A stretch of DNA of 14,801 nucleotides from an uncultured Clostridia bacterium (GTDB taxonomy: Bacteria > Bacillota > Clostridia > TANB77 > CAG-508), in NCBI GenBank assembly GCA_944393345.1, contig CALXZW010000025.1:1-14801 (forward strand), written 5' to 3'. Below are positions 13,341 to 14,801 of the stretch, piece by piece. The notes beneath the pieces are model-generated. The model was not told the DNA's origin, ran no database searches, and saw only the letters and a list, made by a program, of their open reading frames with translations. Each line of letters begins with the position of its first letter. Position 1 is the first letter of the stretch. Made by a program: the position numbers and the translations under genes.

Positions 13341-14633
13341 TTATAATTCCACATTATTTTCTTCATTAGTCTTTTGGCTTTCATTAGTTCTGGTTTCTAT
13401 CGTAGCAGAATTTACTTCAACTAATTGAACATTTGAAATAGCTTCGTCAATTTCTTTATCCCAATTTCTAGTATTCTTAATTGTTTCTCTACTCTGTACT
13501 ATACCTCTTATATAATTAACAAATTCTTCATAACTGATAGATTTATTTTGTTGTCTAGCCTTTAAGATCAATCCTGCTATTTGTGGGATTGCATAACTTG
13601 CACCACAAAGAGTACCATTATATTCATATATTGGTTTTCTATCTTTCCCATAATGTACAGTCGTTCTTTGGGTAAAAGGTAGAACTATACTGCTGTTATC
13701 TATATTATCTATAACTTTTCTAGCTCTACCATTTTCAGGATATTTATCATATCCTTCTATAACTTCTTGCATTAAGCCATCTATCTCTATTTCTTTTCCA
13801 TCTTTGCTAATTCTTCCCCATAAGAAATCTCTCCAAAATTTACTAGAGTCAATATCTATACATCCATAATCATTACAAAATTCTTTTAAGATATTTTCAG
13901 CCTCTTTTGTATTTTTTATGTCAGCAGACATTGAAATAACGTCTGGAATTTCCATGTTTGCCTTCATATATTTTAGCATAGCTTCTTTTGCTTTATCCCA
14001 GCCCACATCTCCAACACTAAATATATACAGATTAGCTCCTGGAGCAATTCCACATTCATTTCCTGCAGCCAGACAGGCAGTTGTATTTCCGTGAGGTCCA
14101 TCTCCATATCTTTCAAAAAAAACATCACGTCTATCTTGAATATCTTTATTATCTCTATCAAAAGCAACATTAGTAACCACTTCACCATTTTTTCCTTTGG
14201 TAAATACAATGTGCTTAACTACTCTTCCTTCAAACTCTTTTATTGAACTATCAAAATAAGTATCAAGCAATGCTATTGTTGTTCCTGTACCATCAATTTC
14301 TTTTTGAGATTCATCTCCCTCAATCAGATTCGAAAAACTTTTTCCTTGATTTATAAGATTTTCTACAAATTCGCTTATTGAAATTCCTTCTATTTGCATA
14401 TCAGGAAATCTTGTATTGCTATCAAATTTTAATCTTCTAAGATTTTCAAGTGATAATCCACTCATGTCTACATCTTCTAGATTGTCTCCACAAAACCCTT
14501 CAAGAATAAATGATAAATCAGGATTTTCATTTTCGTTTCCAATTTCTATAGCTATTTTTTTCATTTGATCATTAACAAAATCATCATTTAACACACGTTT
14601 ACCATTAATAATTGGTAATTTTTCTAAATACAT
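13341..14633 (-). CDS. Subtilisin-like serine peptidase, S8 family, without signal peptide (430 aa)
   Basis: The catalytic triad is complete: GTTIALLDTYFD (Asp124, with DTY in place of the usual DTG), GPHGNTTACLAAG (His181) and LCGASYAIPQIAGLIL (Ser346; GAS in place of GTS). The N-terminal 110 residues form a separate domain containing DVDMSGLSLENLRRLKF, which looks like a short leucine-rich or pentapeptide-like turn. There is no signal peptide or anchor, so it probably acts inside the cell or is exported in another way. It could be self-processed at about residues 105-115. AGGTG precedes the ATG at 14633, and a promoter (14662-14690) lies about 40 nt upstream. The small protein downstream is co-transcribed. 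The C-terminal 40 residues are polar and Glu/Asn-rich. Confidence 0.85.
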   Translation of the reverse strand: MYLEKLPIINGKRVLNDDFVNDQMKKIAIEIGNENENPDLSFILEGFCGDNLEDVDMSGLSLENLRRLKFDSNTRFPDMQIEGISISEFVENLINQGKSFSNLIEGDESQKEIDGTGTTIALLDTYFDSSIKEFEGRVVKHIVFTKGKNGEVVTNVAFDRDNKDIQDRRDVFFERYGDGPHGNTTACLAAGNECGIAPGANLYIFSVGDVGWDKAKEAMLKYMKANMEIPDVISMSADIKNTKEAENILKEFCNDYGCIDIDSSKFWRDFLWGRISKDGKEIEIDGLMQEVIEGYDKYPENGRARKVIDNIDNSSIVLPFTQRTTVHYGKDRKPIYEYNGTLCGASYAIPQIAGLILKARQQNKSISYEEFVNYIRGIVQSRETIKNTRNWDKEIDEAISNVQLVEVNSATIETRTNESQKTNEENNVEL

Positions 14634-14661
14634 TTATATCTACACCTATCTTTCTGCCAAC

Positions 14662-14690
14662 ACTATATCACAACTTTACATTTTCCTCAA
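14662..14690 (-). promoter_or_regulatory. Promoter of the subtilase operon
   Basis: On the - strand, TTGAGG (14690-14685), a 17-bp spacer and TATAGT (14667-14662), with TG one base before the -10 (an extended -10). It sits 29-57 nt before the subtilase ATG. Confidence 0.6.
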
Positions 14691-14725
14691 CACATTCAAT
14701 AAATTTCGCACTAAATATATTAAGT

Positions 14726-14766
14726 AGTAAATTAAAAAAGTAAATTCTATTCTAGTAAAAGTAAAT
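14726..14766. repeat. Repeated AGTAAAT boxes upstream of the subtilase promoter
   Basis: AGTAAAT occurs at 14726-14732, 14739-14745 and 14760-14766, with a close variant AGTAAAA at 14754-14760. They are direct repeats about 36-100 nt upstream of the promoter, where an activator could bind. In such AT-rich DNA chance is also possible. Confidence 0.3.
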
Positions 14767-14801
14767 AGATTTTAATTGTATTTTAAAAGTTATTGTAAGA
14801 T

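Noticed and set aside
1..14801. CRISPR arrays, insertion sequences, rRNA or tRNA genes
   Set aside because: No regularly spaced repeats, transposase motifs, terminal inverted repeats or conserved RNA sequences were seen on either strand.

Overview
The DNA is very AT-rich (the genes use AGA, AAA, TTA and ATA almost throughout), has strong AAGGAG-type ribosome binding sites and TTGACA/TATAAT promoters, and carries the Firmicutes-type genes rpmF, rpmE, miaB-mutS, VanW and an ECF-like sigma factor. This suggests a low-GC Clostridia, probably a gut or otherwise host-associated anaerobe. The species cannot be read from the sequence. Only the VanW gene is on the + strand. Everything else runs leftward on the - strand.

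Layout from left to right. (a) 1-2375: the N-terminal part of an ECF-like sigma factor, a two-helix membrane protein, a DUF308/HdeD-type membrane protein, a TetR-family regulator with its own promoter and a palindromic operator, and ribosomal protein L32. (b) 2400-7740: housekeeping genes. A DUF5662 protein lies downstream of mutS, which overlaps miaB. Next come L31 (rpmE) and a small one-helix membrane protein. Most promoters and terminators are easy to place. (c) 7771-8487: the VanW-domain protein, ended by a bidirectional terminator. (d) 8717-12238: a leftward cluster with a histidine phosphatase-like protein, an HD hydrolase, a radical SAM protein, glutamate racemase (murI) and a divergent HAM1/RdgB-type protein. 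(e) 12347-14801: an intracellular-looking subtilase and a small partner protein, followed by two decayed genes (a small membrane protein, and the C-terminal tail of another radical SAM protein).

The most striking observation is translational. Two conserved genes, murI and the radical SAM gene, can be read as full-length family members only if the ribosome moves +1 at one point. At both points the base quadruplet is CGGT and the in-frame codon is CGG, followed in the zero frame by a stop (TAA or TGA). I looked for every CGG triplet on the coding strand of the genes here. I found 18: 15 are out of frame, and the only three in-frame ones are these two plus one near the 3' end of the DUF5662 gene. 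There a +1 shift also gives a more family-like C-terminus. The other CGN codons (CGT, CGC, CGA) are read normally in mutS. The simplest reading is that CGG is not decoded as an ordinary triplet in this organism, but acts as a +1 frameshift or quadruplet (CGGN) codon. Coincident mutation or assembly error is the alternative. A conventional annotation would truncate MurI (losing its catalytic N-terminal half) and the radical SAM protein (losing its CxxxCxxC cluster).
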